From: Betaproteobacteria bacterium | GTDB taxonomy: Bacteria > Pseudomonadota > Gammaproteobacteria > Burkholderiales > SG8-41 | NCBI GenBank assembly: GCA_021730905.1 | Contig: JAKFYK010000008.1 | Location: 1 to 64,000, forward strand | Direction: 5' to 3' | Length of the DNA stretch: 64,000 nucleotides | Shown here: piece after piece, positions 50,477 through 60,249 of the stretch | Layout of the letters: each line of letters begins with the position of its first letter | Position numbering within the stretch: the first letter of the stretch is position 1 | The notes under the pieces: generated by a model | What the model saw: the letters and a program-made list of their open reading frames with translations, nothing else | Database searches by the model: none | Told to the model about the DNA's origin: nothing | Translations under genes and position numbers: made by a program

Positions 50477-51106
50477 GTGACCTTCCAAACCTTCATCTTC
50501 TATTTCCTGTCTACCGTGCTGATCGTGGCGGCGATAGGTGTCATTACAGCGCGCAATCCGATACACGCGGCGTTGCTGCTGGTGCTCGCGTTTTTCACGT
50601 CGTCCGGCATCTGGCTGTTGTTGCAGGCGGAGTTTCTGGCGATCACGCTGGTGCTGGTTTACGTTGGCGCGGTGATGGTGCTGTTCCTGTTCGTGGTGAT
50701 GATGCTGGACATCAATCTCGAGAAGCTGCGCGAGGGCTTCTGGCGTTACCTGCCGCTGGGCAGCATGGTGGCGCTGGTGCTGGTGGTGGAAATGAGCATG
50801 ATCCTGATCAGCCGTTCGGGCGGGTTTGGCGAGGCGCCGCTGCCGCCGTCTTTGCCTGCTGGCTATAGCAACACCAAGGAACTCGGCCTGCTGATCTACA
50901 CCGAATATGTATACCCGTTTGAAATTGCGTCTGTCATTCTGCTGGTGGCGATAGTGGCGGCGATCGCGTTGACGCTGCGCAAGCGAAAATTGTCCAAGTA
51001 TATGGATCCGGCGACGCAGATCGGAATTCAGCGCAAGGACCGCGTGCGTATCGTGTCCATGGCCAGTGAGAAGCGCGAAGACCCTCCGCAAGGTGGAAAG
51101 CAATGA
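50477..51106 (+). CDS. nuoJ: NADH-quinone oxidoreductase subunit J
   Basis: 209 aa from the GTG at 50477; a longer reading of the frame runs into the heptamer repeat. Five transmembrane helices, including [20 protein letters not shown] and [19 protein letters not shown]. It is a membrane-arm subunit; its third helix takes part in coupling. The start overlaps nothing and lies 9 nt after the repeat. Confidence 0.95.
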   Translation: MTFQTFIFYFLSTVLIVAAIGVITARNPIHAALLLVLAFFTSSGIWLLLQAEFLAITLVLVYVGAVMVLFLFVVMMLDINLEKLREGFWRYLPLGSMVALVLVVEMSMILISRSGGFGEAPLPPSLPAGYSNTKELGLLIYTEYVYPFEIASVILLVAIVAAIALTLRKRKLSKYMDPATQIGIQRKDRVRIVSMASEKREDPPQGGKQ

Positions 51107-51408
51107 TTTCGCTTTCGCATTACCTGGTTTTGGGCGCGATCCTGTTTGCCATTTCGGTGGTTGGCATATTTCTCAATCGCAAGAACATCATCGTTTTGCT
51201 GATGGCGATTGAATTGATGCTGCTGGCGGTCAACATGAATTTCGTCGCCTTCTCGCATTATCTGAACGATCCGGCGGGGCAGATATTCGTGTTTTTTATT
51301 TTGACGGTCGCGGCAGCCGAGTCGGCCATTGGGTTGGCGATACTGGTGGTGCTGTTTCGCAACCTGAGTACGATCAATGTCGAGGATCTGGACAAGCTCA
51401 AGGGATAG
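51103..51408 (+). CDS. nuoK: NADH-quinone oxidoreductase subunit K
   Basis: 101 aa with three transmembrane helices. [24 protein letters not shown], cut here to the IELMLLAVN core with its essential Glu, and [13 protein letters not shown] are the signatures. It carries membrane Glu residues of the proton path. ATGA overlap with nuoJ. Confidence 0.98.
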   Translation: MISLSHYLVLGAILFAISVVGIFLNRKNIIVLLMAIELMLLAVNMNFVAFSHYLNDPAGQIFVFFILTVAAAESAIGLAILVVLFRNLSTINVEDLDKLKG

Positions 51409-51438
51409 AGGCGTGCTTCACAAAAGCCGCACCATAAA

Positions 51439-53490
51439 ATGACCGCAATGCAGAAACTCTATCTTCTCGTGCCGCTGGCCCCGCTGGCAGGCGCCATAGC
51501 CGCGGGCTTGTGCGGCTGGGCGTTGAGCCGGCGCGCGGCGCACTGGATCACCATCCTCGGCATGATCATATGCACGGTCGCGTCTGTCCTGGTATATCAG
51601 GATGTGATGCTGGGCAACCATTTCAACGGCGCGCTTTATACCTGGATGGTGTCGGGCAATGCCAGGTTCGAGATTGGTTTCCTGATCGATCCGCTGTCGG
51701 CGACGATGATGGTGGTGGTGTCGTTCGTGTCGCTGATGGTGCATATCTACACCATCGGCTACATGGCGGACGATCCGGGCTACAAGCGCTTCTTCAGCTA
51801 CATCTCGCTGTTCACGTTTTCGATGCTGATGCTAGTGATGAGCAACAACTTCCTTCAGTTGTTTTTCGGTTGGGAAGCAGTGGGGCTGGTTTCCTATTTG
51901 CTGATCGGTTTTTGGTATACGCGGCCTACGGCGATTTACGCCAATCTCAAGGCGTTTCTGGTGAACCGTGTCGGCGACTTCGGGTTCCTGCTGGGCATTG
52001 CACTGGTACTGATGTATTTCGGCACACTGGATTACGCGTCCGTATTTTCCAACGCCAAAAGCCTGTCTGCCAATACCATAGAAATCATCCCCGGCGCGGC
52101 ATGGTCGTTGATGACGGTAATCTGCATATTGCTGTTCATCGGCGCGATGGGCAAATCAGCGCAATTCCCGCTGCATGTGTGGCTGCCGGATTCCATGGAA
52201 GGCCCGACGCCGATCTCGGCGTTGATCCACGCTGCGACCATGGTGACGGCCGGCATCTTCATGGTGGCGCGCATGTCGCCGCTGTTTGAATTGTCCGATA
52301 CCGCGTTGATATTCGTGATGACCATAGGTGCGATTACCGCGTTCTTCATGGCATTGATCGCGACCGTGCAATACGACATCAAGCGCGTGGTGGCCTATTC
52401 CACGCTGTCGCAACTGGGCTATATGACGATGGCGCTGGGCGCGTCGGCGTACTCGGCGGCGATATTCCATCTGTTCACGCACGCGTTTTTCAAGGCGGTG
52501 CTGTTTCTCGGTGCGGGCTCGGTGATCATCGCGCTGCACCACGAGCAGGATATGCGCAAGATGGGCGGGCTCGCCAAATACATGCCGATTACCTATGTCA
52601 CGATGCTGATCGGTGCCTTGGCGAATGCCGGCTTACCGCCGTTCGCGGGCTTTTTCTCGAAGGACACGATTATCGAGGCGCTGCATGCATCGACGCTGCC
52701 GGGTTCAGGTTTTGCCTATGCGCTGGCAACGGCGGGGGTGCTGGTGGGTGGGTTCTATTCGTTCCGGCTGGTGTTTTACGCGTTTCATGGCAAGGAACGG
52801 TTTGCCGATCCCGACGATCCGGCGGTCAAAGCCTGCGATGCGGAGCGTGCTCATCAACATGACGCACAAGCGCATGACGACAAACGTGACGATCATCACC
52901 ACAGTCACCACGTTAAGCCGCGCGAATCGCCTTGGGTGGTGACGCTGCCGCTGGTGCTGCTGGCAATTCCTTCGGTGTGCGCGGGATGGATCATCGGGCA
53001 ATTCGTATTCGGTGATTATTTCGGTAATGCCATTTCGGTGTTGCCGGCGCATCCGGCGATTGCTACGCTTAAGGCAGAATTCCACGGTGTGATGGGCATG
53101 ATCACGCACGGCTTCACCAGCCTGCCGTTCTGGCTGGCGCTGGCGGGTGCGGGAATCGCGTACTTCATCTACATTGTTCGTCCCGATCTGCCGGCGGTGC
53201 TGCGCGCGAAGTGGGGCGTGGTGGTGACCATCCTGATGGAGAAATACGGTTTCGACCGCTTCAATGACTGGTTCTTCGCAGGCGGCGCGCGCGCGATTGG
53301 CACGGGATTGTGGAAGGGCGGCGACATTGTAGTGATCGACGGCGTGGTCAACGGCTCGGCGGGCGCCGTCGGATGGTTCTCAACGATGATCCGCAAACTG
53401 CAATCCGGCTACATCTACAACTATGCGTTCGCAATGATCTTCGGCATCGTGTTGCTGCTGACGATTACGTTGTGGTCGCTGATACCTTAA
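51439..53490 (+). CDS. nuoL: NADH-quinone oxidoreductase subunit L
   Basis: 683 aa antiporter-like subunit. Conserved Lys/His helices in KSAQFPLHVWLPDSMEGPTP (20-residue core), VAYSTLSQLGYMTMALG and HAFFKAVLFLGAGSVI. A His/Asp-rich cytoplasmic or periplasmic loop (HQHDAQAHDDKRDDHHHSHH, residues ~470-490) is present, a feature of many betaproteobacterial NuoL proteins. The C-terminal part includes the lateral helix that spans the membrane arm. The stop is inside AT repeat copy G. Confidence 0.97.
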   Translation: MTAMQKLYLLVPLAPLAGAIAAGLCGWALSRRAAHWITILGMIICTVASVLVYQDVMLGNHFNGALYTWMVSGNARFEIGFLIDPLSATMMVVVSFVSLMVHIYTIGYMADDPGYKRFFSYISLFTFSMLMLVMSNNFLQLFFGWEAVGLVSYLLIGFWYTRPTAIYANLKAFLVNRVGDFGFLLGIALVLMYFGTLDYASVFSNAKSLSANTIEIIPGAAWSLMTVICILLFIGAMGKSAQFPLHVWLPDSMEGPTPISALIHAATMVTAGIFMVARMSPLFELSDTALIFVMTIGAITAFFMALIATVQYDIKRVVAYSTLSQLGYMTMALGASAYSAAIFHLFTHAFFKAVLFLGAGSVIIALHHEQDMRKMGGLAKYMPITYVTMLIGALANAGLPPFAGFFSKDTIIEALHASTLPGSGFAYALATAGVLVGGFYSFRLVFYAFHGKERFADPDDPAVKACDAERAHQHDAQAHDDKRDDHHHSHHVKPRESPWVVTLPLVLLAIPSVCAGWIIGQFVFGDYFGNAISVLPAHPAIATLKAEFHGVMGMITHGFTSLPFWLALAGAGIAYFIYIVRPDLPAVLRAKWGVVVTILMEKYGFDRFNDWFFAGGARAIGTGLWKGGDIVVIDGVVNGSAGAVGWFSTMIRKLQSGYIYNYAFAMIFGIVLLLTITLWSLIP

Positions 53491-53513
53491 AAATAGTTTA
53501 AAAACAAATAGTT
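53489..53513 (-). repeat. AT-rich dispersed repeat, copy G
   Basis: On the minus strand: TAACTATTTGTTTTTA followed by AACTATTTT. It fills the nuoL/nuoM gap and takes the place where the nuoM ribosome site would be expected (nuoM ATG at 53520). Confidence 0.75.
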
Positions 53514-53519
53514 ATATAA

Positions 53520-55010
53520 ATGTACGCCTTGCCGCTCCTGAGTCTTGCGATCTGGATACCGATTGTGTTCGGCGTGCTGGTGCTCGCCACCGGGTCCGAC
53601 CGTAATGCGCCGCTCGCGCGCATCATCGCGCTGGTGGGCGCAGTGCTGGGTCTGGTGATCACGCTGCCCATCTATGTGGGCTTCAGTCCGGCGATGAGCG
53701 GCTTTCAGTATGTGCAGAAGCTGGAGTGGATCGAGGCCTTCAACGCGCATTATCACCTCGGCATCGATGGCGTTTCGCTGCTGCTGCTGCTGCTCAACAG
53801 CTTTACCACGGTCATCGTGGTGCTGGCGGGCTGGGAGATTATCCAGAAGCGCGTCGCGCAATACATGGCCTCGTTTCTTATTCTTTCGGGCGTGATGAAT
53901 GGCGTGTTCTGCGCGCTCGATGCGCTGTTGTTTTATGTGTTCTTCGAAGCCACGCTGATCCCGATGTTCATCATCATCGGTATCTGGGGTGGCCCTAATC
54001 GCGTGTACGCGGCGATGAAATTCTTCCTCTACACCCTGTTTGGTTCGTTGTTGTCGCTGGTGGCGTTGATCTACCTTTACTTTGCTTCCGGCAACAGTTT
54101 TTCGCTGCTCGATTTTTACGATACGCCGCTTACCATGGGCGCGCAGACCTTCATATTCTTCGCCTTCTTCATGGCGTTTGCAGTGAAGGTACCGATGTGG
54201 CCGGTGCATACCTGGCTGCCCGATGCCCACGTGGAGGCGCCCACCGGCGGTTCTGTGGTGCTGGCCGCGATCATGTTGAAACTCGGCGGTTACGGTTTTC
54301 TGCGCCTATCGCTGCCGATCGTGCCGGATGCGAGCCACGCGCTGGCGGGATTCATGATTTTCCTGTCGCTGGTCGCGGTGGTGTATATCGGCCTGGTGGC
54401 GCTGGTGCAGAGCGACATGAAAAAGCTCATTGCGTACTCGTCGATTTCGCATATGGGTTTTGTCACCCTGGGGCTGTTCGTTTTCAATGCGCAGGGCATG
54501 GAAGGCGCCGTGCTGCAGATGATTTCCCACGGGTTTGTGTCCGGCGCGTTGTTCCTGTGCGTGGGCGTGCTCTACGACCGCATGCACTCGCGGCAGATCG
54601 GCGACTACGGCGGCGTGGTGAATACGATGCCGGTGTTTGCGGCGTTCTTCATGCTGTTCGCGATGGCCAATGCGGGGTTGCCCGGTACCAGCGGATTCGT
54701 GGGGGAATTCACCGTGATCCTGGGTGCGATGCAGGCTAATTTTTGGTACGCGTTCGCGGCGGCCACGACACTGATATTTGGCGCGGCGTATACGCTGTGG
54801 ATGTACAAACGCGTGGTATTCGGCGCGGTGGCCAATGCGCACGTGGCCGAGCTTAAGGATATCAATCTGCGCGAATTCGTGGTGCTGGGCCTGCTCGCGG
54901 CCGCGGTCATCTTCATGGGCGTATGGCCGGATCCATTCGCCGAGTTGATGCACACATCGGTGAATGATCTGTTGTCCCACGTCATGCACAAGAAGTTACC
55001 GGTGCAATAA
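53520..55010 (+). CDS. nuoM: NADH-quinone oxidoreductase subunit M
   Basis: 496 aa antiporter-like subunit with about 14 transmembrane helices. FFEATLIPMFIIIGIWGG, KVPMWPVHTWLPDAHVEAP and IAYSSISHMGFVTLGLF carry the conserved Glu, Lys and His of the proton channel. There is no Shine-Dalgarno in front of its ATG: the 29-nt gap after nuoL is AT repeat copy G. Confidence 0.98.
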   Translation: MYALPLLSLAIWIPIVFGVLVLATGSDRNAPLARIIALVGAVLGLVITLPIYVGFSPAMSGFQYVQKLEWIEAFNAHYHLGIDGVSLLLLLLNSFTTVIVVLAGWEIIQKRVAQYMASFLILSGVMNGVFCALDALLFYVFFEATLIPMFIIIGIWGGPNRVYAAMKFFLYTLFGSLLSLVALIYLYFASGNSFSLLDFYDTPLTMGAQTFIFFAFFMAFAVKVPMWPVHTWLPDAHVEAPTGGSVVLAAIMLKLGGYGFLRLSLPIVPDASHALAGFMIFLSLVAVVYIGLVALVQSDMKKLIAYSSISHMGFVTLGLFVFNAQGMEGAVLQMISHGFVSGALFLCVGVLYDRMHSRQIGDYGGVVNTMPVFAAFFMLFAMANAGLPGTSGFVGEFTVILGAMQANFWYAFAAATTLIFGAAYTLWMYKRVVFGAVANAHVAELKDINLREFVVLGLLAAAVIFMGVWPDPFAELMHTSVNDLLSHVMHKKLPVQ

Positions 55011-55043
55011 CCCAGATTACCCAGTAGCGCCAACCACGCCATC

Positions 55044-56507
55044 ATGCAATACATACAACCCCTCTGGCCGGCTTATCCCGAGATATTCCTGCTGACCATG
55101 GCGTGCGTGATTCTGGTCGCCGATCTGTTCGTGCGCGACGAGAATCGCGGCGTGATCTATATGCTGACGCAGTTGACGCTGGCGGGATGCGCAGCGGTCA
55201 CCTGGCTGACGGCGGTATATCTGAACACCGCGGGCGAACCGGTGCACACGTTCAGCGGCATGTTCGTGGGCGACCTGATGTCCGACGTGCTTAAATTGAT
55301 CACCTATTTTGGCGTCATGACCGTGCTGGTTTATTCGCGCGATTACATTACCGCCCGCGGCATGTTCCGCGGCGAATTTTTCGCGCTGGCGATGTTTGCA
55401 ACGTTGGGCATGATGGTGATGATATCGGCCAATCATCTGCTCACGCTCTATCTCGGTCTGGAACTGCTGAGCCTTTCGCTGTACGCCATGGTGGCACTGC
55501 AGCGCGACTCCGGCATGGCTACCGAGGCTGCCATGAAGTATTTTGTGCTGGGCGCGCTGGCGTCCGGGATGCTGCTCTATGGCATGTCGATGATCTACGG
55601 CGCGGCGGGTTCTCTCGAAATCACGCGCATCGCCTCGGTGATTGCCGACGAGGGCGCGAAAAATGTTGTGCTGGTATTCGGCTTGGTGTTTCTGGTCGCG
55701 GGCATAGGCTTCAAACTCGGTGCGGTGCCGTTTCACATGTGGCTTCCGGACGTGTATCACGGCGCGCCGACCGCGGTGACGCTGTTTATCGGCTCGGTGC
55801 CCAAGCTTGCCGCATTTGCGTTTGTAATCCGCTTGCTGGTGCAGGGGCTCGGTACCGAGGAAATCCAGGCGCATTGGCAGCAAATGCTTGCCGTGATGGC
55901 GGTACTGTCGCTGATTGTCGGCAATGTGGCGGCGATCGCTCAAACCAACATCAAGCGCATGCTGGCCTACTCGACGATTTCGCATATGGGATTTCTGCTG
56001 ATCGGCATACTCGCCGGCGGACTCAACGGTTACGCGTCCGGTATGTTCTATGTGGTGGTGTATGTGCTGATGAATCTGGGCACGTTCGGCATGATCATGC
56101 TGCTGTCTCGTGACGGGTTCGAGGCGGACAATCTCGATGATTACAAAGGATTGAATCAGCGCAGCCCGTGGCACGCGTTTCTGATGCTGCTGCTGATGTT
56201 TTCGATGGCGGGCGTGCCGCCGACCGTCGGGTTTTACGCGAAGTTCGCAATTTTGCAGGCTATCGTGGAAGCGGGCCATGTGTGGCTGGCGGTGATCGCC
56301 GTGGTGTTTTCGCTGATCGGCGCGTTTTACTATCTGCGCATCGTCAAGCTCATGTACTTCGATGCGCCGACCGATACCGCGCCGATCTCGCCCCGGGCCG
56401 ATGCGCGCGTGCTGATGTCGGTGAACGGTCTCGCGGTTCTGGCATTCGGTATATTTCCCCAGCCGCTGATGTCGCTGTGCGCGAGTTCGATACTTGCTTC
56501 GCTTTAA
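55044..56507 (+). CDS. nuoN: NADH-quinone oxidoreductase subunit N
   Basis: 487 aa antiporter-like subunit. [36 protein letters not shown] and [16 protein letters not shown] carry the channel residues. Last of the 14 nuo genes, which are all present and in order A to N. The following NUDIX gene starts 12 nt after its stop. Confidence 0.98.
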   Translation: MQYIQPLWPAYPEIFLLTMACVILVADLFVRDENRGVIYMLTQLTLAGCAAVTWLTAVYLNTAGEPVHTFSGMFVGDLMSDVLKLITYFGVMTVLVYSRDYITARGMFRGEFFALAMFATLGMMVMISANHLLTLYLGLELLSLSLYAMVALQRDSGMATEAAMKYFVLGALASGMLLYGMSMIYGAAGSLEITRIASVIADEGAKNVVLVFGLVFLVAGIGFKLGAVPFHMWLPDVYHGAPTAVTLFIGSVPKLAAFAFVIRLLVQGLGTEEIQAHWQQMLAVMAVLSLIVGNVAAIAQTNIKRMLAYSTISHMGFLLIGILAGGLNGYASGMFYVVVYVLMNLGTFGMIMLLSRDGFEADNLDDYKGLNQRSPWHAFLMLLLMFSMAGVPPTVGFYAKFAILQAIVEAGHVWLAVIAVVFSLIGAFYYLRIVKLMYFDAPTDTAPISPRADARVLMSVNGLAVLAFGIFPQPLMSLCASSILASL

Positions 56508-56518
56508 TTTCGCCATGG

Positions 56519-57103
56519 ATGCTGGGGCAGCTGCCTGTGTCTGAACGTGAAAAAACGGGGCAGGATCTGAGCGAGAAACGGCTGACCTCGAAAACCGTAT
56601 TTCAGGGCAAGCTGTTGCACGTCATGTCCGATACCGTTCTGTTGTCGAACGGCCGCGAATCCATCCGCGAATACATCCTGCATCCGGGCGCGTCCATGAT
56701 CATCGCGATGGCCGATGAAAGTACCATCGTGCTCGAACGGCAGTATCGCTATCCGCTGGATCGCCATTTCATCGAGTTGCCGGCCGGGAAAATTGACCCC
56801 GGTGAAGACCCGCTGGATACCGCGAAGCGGGAATTGCGCGAGGAATGCGGTTATGCGGCGCGGGAATGGCGTCATTTGACGACGCTGCATCCCTGCATCG
56901 CTTACGCCAATGAACGTATCGAGTTGTATCTCGCGCGTGATTTGCTGCCGGTCGGCCGGCAACCCGACGAAGGGGAGTGTCTGGAAGTGCTGCATGTGCC
57001 GGTGACCGACGCGCTGGCGTGGGTGCGCGACGGCCGCATTACCGAAGCGAAGGCCGTCACGGGCTTGCTGTGGGCGGAAAAAATACTGCGCGGCGAATGG
57101 TAA
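56519..57103 (+). CDS. NUDIX hydrolase (ADP-ribose pyrophosphatase type)
   Basis: 194 aa from the ATG at 56519; a GTG at 56537 (VSEREKTGQ) is an alternative. The Nudix box GKIDPGEDPLDTAKRELREE is complete, followed 15 residues later by an aromatic-rich ADP-ribose-pyrophosphatase region (LHPCIAYANERIELYLARDL). Such enzymes cleave ADP-ribose or related NDP-sugars. The gene is the usual neighbour of nuoN in Betaproteobacteria and probably shares its transcript. Confidence 0.92.
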   Translation: MLGQLPVSEREKTGQDLSEKRLTSKTVFQGKLLHVMSDTVLLSNGRESIREYILHPGASMIIAMADESTIVLERQYRYPLDRHFIELPAGKIDPGEDPLDTAKRELREECGYAAREWRHLTTLHPCIAYANERIELYLARDLLPVGRQPDEGECLEVLHVPVTDALAWVRDGRITEAKAVTGLLWAEKILRGEW

Positions 57104-57139
57104 TGCGCTAGCCGGCGTCAGCCGGTGTCGCCTGTACCA

Positions 57140-59071
57140 TTATGGCAGTCCCGCACGATAAACGCGGGACATATTTCTCGATTCATCGGCCAGCATCTGC
57201 GGCCTCTGGAAGAGGAACCCTTGGCCGTACTGCGTACCCATTTCCATCAACAAATCGCGTACTTCCGGTTCTTCGACCCATTCCGCGATCACCTGTTTGT
57301 TCAATCCATGCGCAACGTCGTTCAGTGCTTTTACGAACAGACGGCTTCCACTGTCGCTGGCCAGATCGCGCACGAAGCTTCCATCGATTTTGAGATAGTC
57401 GACATCGAACTGTTTCAGATAGTAGAACGAACTGAAACCGGCACCGAAATCGTCGAGCGCGAAGCGGCAGCCCATCTCTTTCAGCCGGCGGATGAATTTC
57501 AGCGTGACATCGATTTCCGACAGCGCTGCGGTTTCCGTGATTTCCAACACCAGTTGATTGGGCTGCGTGCGGCTGGTGGATAAAAGCTTCATGAAACGAT
57601 CCACCCAATCCTGGTTCGAAATCGACACGCGGGACAAATTGACAAAATAGCGCACCTTCTTGCCTGCGAGGCCGTTACGGTCGATATATTCCAGCACTTT
57701 TTCAACAACGCGCAGGTCGATATCCTGTATCAGCCCAAGAGTCTCCGCGATCTCAATAAAATTGACCGGGCCTACGTAGGTATCGTTTTCGTCGCGGATG
57801 CGCAGCAGTACCTCATGATGCATGACCTTGCTGTCGCTCAAACGGACTACGGGCTGGGCGAACAGGACCAGCCGGTCGTCATCCAGCGCGTCTCGCAGTT
57901 TCTTGGCCCAATGCACGCGTTTGTGCGTGTTGCGCAGCACGCCGGACTCCTGATCGAAAAGAGCGTAGCGATTGCGGCCGAGGTCTTTTGCCTGGTACAT
58001 CGCAATGTCCACATTCGATAGCAGCGTCGGCAGATCATTGCCGTGGAACGGATACAGTGCAATGCCAATGGAGGCGGAGAGATTAGCGATGGCCTTGTCC
58101 TTGCCAGCCTGAAACCGGTATTGCCGGATGGCGGCAAGGACATGTTCCGCAGTTTCCACCGCGTCCTTGCGCAAGGCATCCGGAAGGTGAATCGAAAATT
58201 CATCGCCGCCAATGCGGCAGAGCTCACCGTTCGTGGCGCGAACCGCTTCGCGCAATACGCTGCCGATGCCGGTAATGATGCTGTCGCCCGTACGGTGACC
58301 AAAATTGTCGTTGATGTACTTGAAGTGATCTATGTCAAGAAACATCAATGCGCCCGGCGCGCCGGATAGTATCGCCGCTTCTATGGTGCGCTGCATGGCG
58401 TGACGGTTGGGCAGATCGGTCAGCGTGTCGTGCAGCGCCAGATATTCGATGCGCCGCAGCGCGCGCTGTTCGTCGGTGATGTCACGCGCCGTGCCGCGTA
58501 TGCCGCGTATTTCTCCCATGTCGTTGGTCGTGACTCTGGCATTGATGCCGATCCAGCGGTCTTCGCCGTTTTCGGTTCTGAGGTGCGTTACGTGATGCTT
58601 CACCTCTCCGCTGCGCTTGAGCAACGCGAGGAAGCGGCGGTTGCCGAACTGGGCGGTATCGACCTCAAAGTCAAAAAAGCAGCGGCCCAAAAGATCTTTG
58701 GGCGCGAGCCCAAAGACGTCATTTGCCGCATTGTTGAGATAGGTGAAGCTGCCCTGCGCATCGGTAGCCCAGATCAGATCGTGGGAAGTTTCCACCAGAT
58801 CCCGGTAACGGCCCTCGCTTTCGACCAACAACTGGATGATGCGTCCTTTTTCGGCGAGCGAACGCTTGACGGTTGCGAGTTCCTGCGCAACCTTGTCGCC
58901 GCCACCGCCGGAACTGGCGATCTGATCAATCAGTTCCTTCGGGTAGCGGCGATGGCCGCCATCCGTGCGTACCGCGACCAGGACACCCTGTTTGTCCCAT
59001 CGGCGAAGCTTGGGTATGGGAACGCCGAGCAGGTCTGCGGCTTCCTGAATACTGTACTCGTTGCTGGCCAT
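57140..59071 (-). CDS. MerR-type HTH - PAS - GGDEF - EAL protein (putative DSF / c-di-GMP regulator)
   Basis: 643 aa. Residues ~5-52 are a MerR/excisionase-type helix-turn-helix (YSIQEAADLLGVPIPKLRRW, GGHRRY). A short coiled coil (~60-85) leads to a PAS domain (~86-205). The GGDEF domain (~212-372) has an intact GGDEF (288-292) but RATN instead of the RxxD I-site. The EAL domain (~385-640) reads EVL (420-422) but keeps N478, E510, DDFG (540-543), K561, E597 and Q617, so phosphodiesterase activity is plausible. The gene is 135 nt downstream of rpfF on the same strand, in the place of the RpfR-type PAS-GGDEF-EAL receptor. DNA binding plus c-di-GMP turnover in one chain is unusual. Confidence 0.88.
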   Translation of the reverse strand: MASNEYSIQEAADLLGVPIPKLRRWDKQGVLVAVRTDGGHRRYPKELIDQIASSGGGGDKVAQELATVKRSLAEKGRIIQLLVESEGRYRDLVETSHDLIWATDAQGSFTYLNNAANDVFGLAPKDLLGRCFFDFEVDTAQFGNRRFLALLKRSGEVKHHVTHLRTENGEDRWIGINARVTTNDMGEIRGIRGTARDITDEQRALRRIEYLALHDTLTDLPNRHAMQRTIEAAILSGAPGALMFLDIDHFKYINDNFGHRTGDSIITGIGSVLREAVRATNGELCRIGGDEFSIHLPDALRKDAVETAEHVLAAIRQYRFQAGKDKAIANLSASIGIALYPFHGNDLPTLLSNVDIAMYQAKDLGRNRYALFDQESGVLRNTHKRVHWAKKLRDALDDDRLVLFAQPVVRLSDSKVMHHEVLLRIRDENDTYVGPVNFIEIAETLGLIQDIDLRVVEKVLEYIDRNGLAGKKVRYFVNLSRVSISNQDWVDRFMKLLSTSRTQPNQLVLEITETAALSEIDVTLKFIRRLKEMGCRFALDDFGAGFSSFYYLKQFDVDYLKIDGSFVRDLASDSGSRLFVKALNDVAHGLNKQVIAEWVEEPEVRDLLMEMGTQYGQGFLFQRPQMLADESRNMSRVYRAGLP

Positions 59072-59206
59072 GTCAATGTCTCCGTGTTGCGACTGCCGCG
59101 CGCTGCGGGCGACACCGCCATCCGCGTCGTGTGGCGTTGGTAAAGTCTAACAGAGGCTTGCCGCGGCACGTTTTTGCCGTGGTTGCCGGAGAAGTACGGA
59201 TAAAAA

Positions 59207-60133
59207 TCAGTGTACTTGCTGGGCTTCGCCCAGGCCGTTCTGGCGCGATACCAACCTGTGCATCAGTTTCAGATCGCGCATGTTCAGATGCAGCGCGGAA
59301 TCCACCCAGATTTGCACCACGTCCATCAGCTCCTCAAAGGTAATGCTGTGCACGCGACGCCTCACGGCAGCAAGCGCGGCGAGACCGTTGCGGCTGCGGT
59401 TGCGGCGCTTGATCAGGGCGTTCACTTCGTCCTCGCCGGCACCGTCTTCCGCCAAGATATCAACAACGCCCATCGCCAGCATTTCATCGGCAGTGTAAAT
59501 TTTCCCGCTCGTGATCAGGTCTTCGGCGGCCTTGCGACCGATTTTACGGTCCAGGAAGCTGTACGCCCCCATGCCGGGGAACAGATTGAAAAGAATTTCC
59601 GGAAAACCAAAGCGCGCATTCTTTTCTGCGATGATAACGTCACCGGACAGCGCTGCTTCAAAGCCGCCGCCAAGACATTCGCCCTGCACCAGGGAAATCG
59701 TCGTCAGCGGCAGGTCGTGACCGATATAATTGCGGTAGAGCACATCTATGCACGCCCGGCCATAACGCAACAATCCCTGCCGATCCTTGGCGCCGATCAG
59801 TTGTTTGAACAAATCAAGATCACCGCCGAGATTGAATACGCCCGGCATGCCAGACGCCAGCACCACATATTCAATCGGAAACGCGCCTTCTTTGCACTGG
59901 AATGTCCCTTCGGTTCGGGATAAAAAGTCATAGTACGCACGAATGTCGGCAAGCAATCGGGGATTGAAGCAAGGGCGCGGTTCGGCAGACCATCGGGACC
60001 ACAGTGCGTTGGTACTCTTGTCGAAATGGACGCCCAACTGCGGCGAAAACTCAAAGTCGATTCCAAAAGCTTCGTGGTGCGTGGCGGGTTGTTGATGTGC
60101 TTCACGAACTGCGGCTGGGACATGCATTTCCAT
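59207..60133 (-). CDS. rpfF: Diffusible-signal-factor synthase RpfF (crotonase family)
   Basis: 308 aa crotonase. The two catalytic Glu of RpfF-type dual dehydratase/thioesterase enzymes are seen as GECLGGGFEAALS (E159) and RFGFPEILFNLFPGMGAYSF (E179), spaced 20 residues apart as in Xanthomonas RpfF (E141/E161). The oxyanion segment FNLGGDLDLF and the C-terminal EIWVDTA-like helix (VQIWVDSALHLNM) also fit. RpfF turns hydroxyacyl-ACP into cis-2-unsaturated fatty acid signals. It is the first gene of a minus-strand pair with the HTH-PAS-GGDEF-EAL gene and divergent from the aas-like gene. rpfC and rpfG are not in the window. Confidence 0.9.
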   Translation of the reverse strand: MEMHVPAAVREAHQQPATHHEAFGIDFEFSPQLGVHFDKSTNALWSRWSAEPRPCFNPRLLADIRAYYDFLSRTEGTFQCKEGAFPIEYVVLASGMPGVFNLGGDLDLFKQLIGAKDRQGLLRYGRACIDVLYRNYIGHDLPLTTISLVQGECLGGGFEAALSGDVIIAEKNARFGFPEILFNLFPGMGAYSFLDRKIGRKAAEDLITSGKIYTADEMLAMGVVDILAEDGAGEDEVNALIKRRNRSRNGLAALAAVRRRVHSITFEELMDVVQIWVDSALHLNMRDLKLMHRLVSRQNGLGEAQQVH

Positions 60134-60199
60134 TTTAATTCCCCTGTGTAGACGGTTATATGTATGTGGGTGCGTCCCAAAATTCGGAATCGCTTTTTT

Positions 60200-60228
60200 A
60201 TTTAATGGATAGATTTTATAAAAATCAA
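60200..60228 (-). promoter_or_regulatory. Sigma-70 promoter of rpfF (predicted)
   Basis: On the minus strand: TTGATT (60228-60223), 17-nt spacer, TTAAAT (60205-60200), about 67 nt before the rpfF ATG. The 9-bp element GATAGATTT lies in the spacer and a second one over the -35. Confidence 0.55.
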
Positions 60229-60249
60229 ATCTATCAAATAGATAGATTT
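60208..60249. promoter_or_regulatory. Three-part GATAGATTT operator in the rpfF/aas intergenic region
   Basis: GATAGATTT (60208-60216), its reverse complement AAATCTATC (60227-60235) and GATAGATTT again (60241-60249). Copies 2 and 3 form a perfect inverted repeat with a 5-nt centre, copies 1 and 2 one with a 10-nt centre. They overlap the predicted rpfF promoter, so a dimeric repressor or activator probably binds here; the MerR-type HTH protein encoded two genes away is a candidate. Confidence 0.65.
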
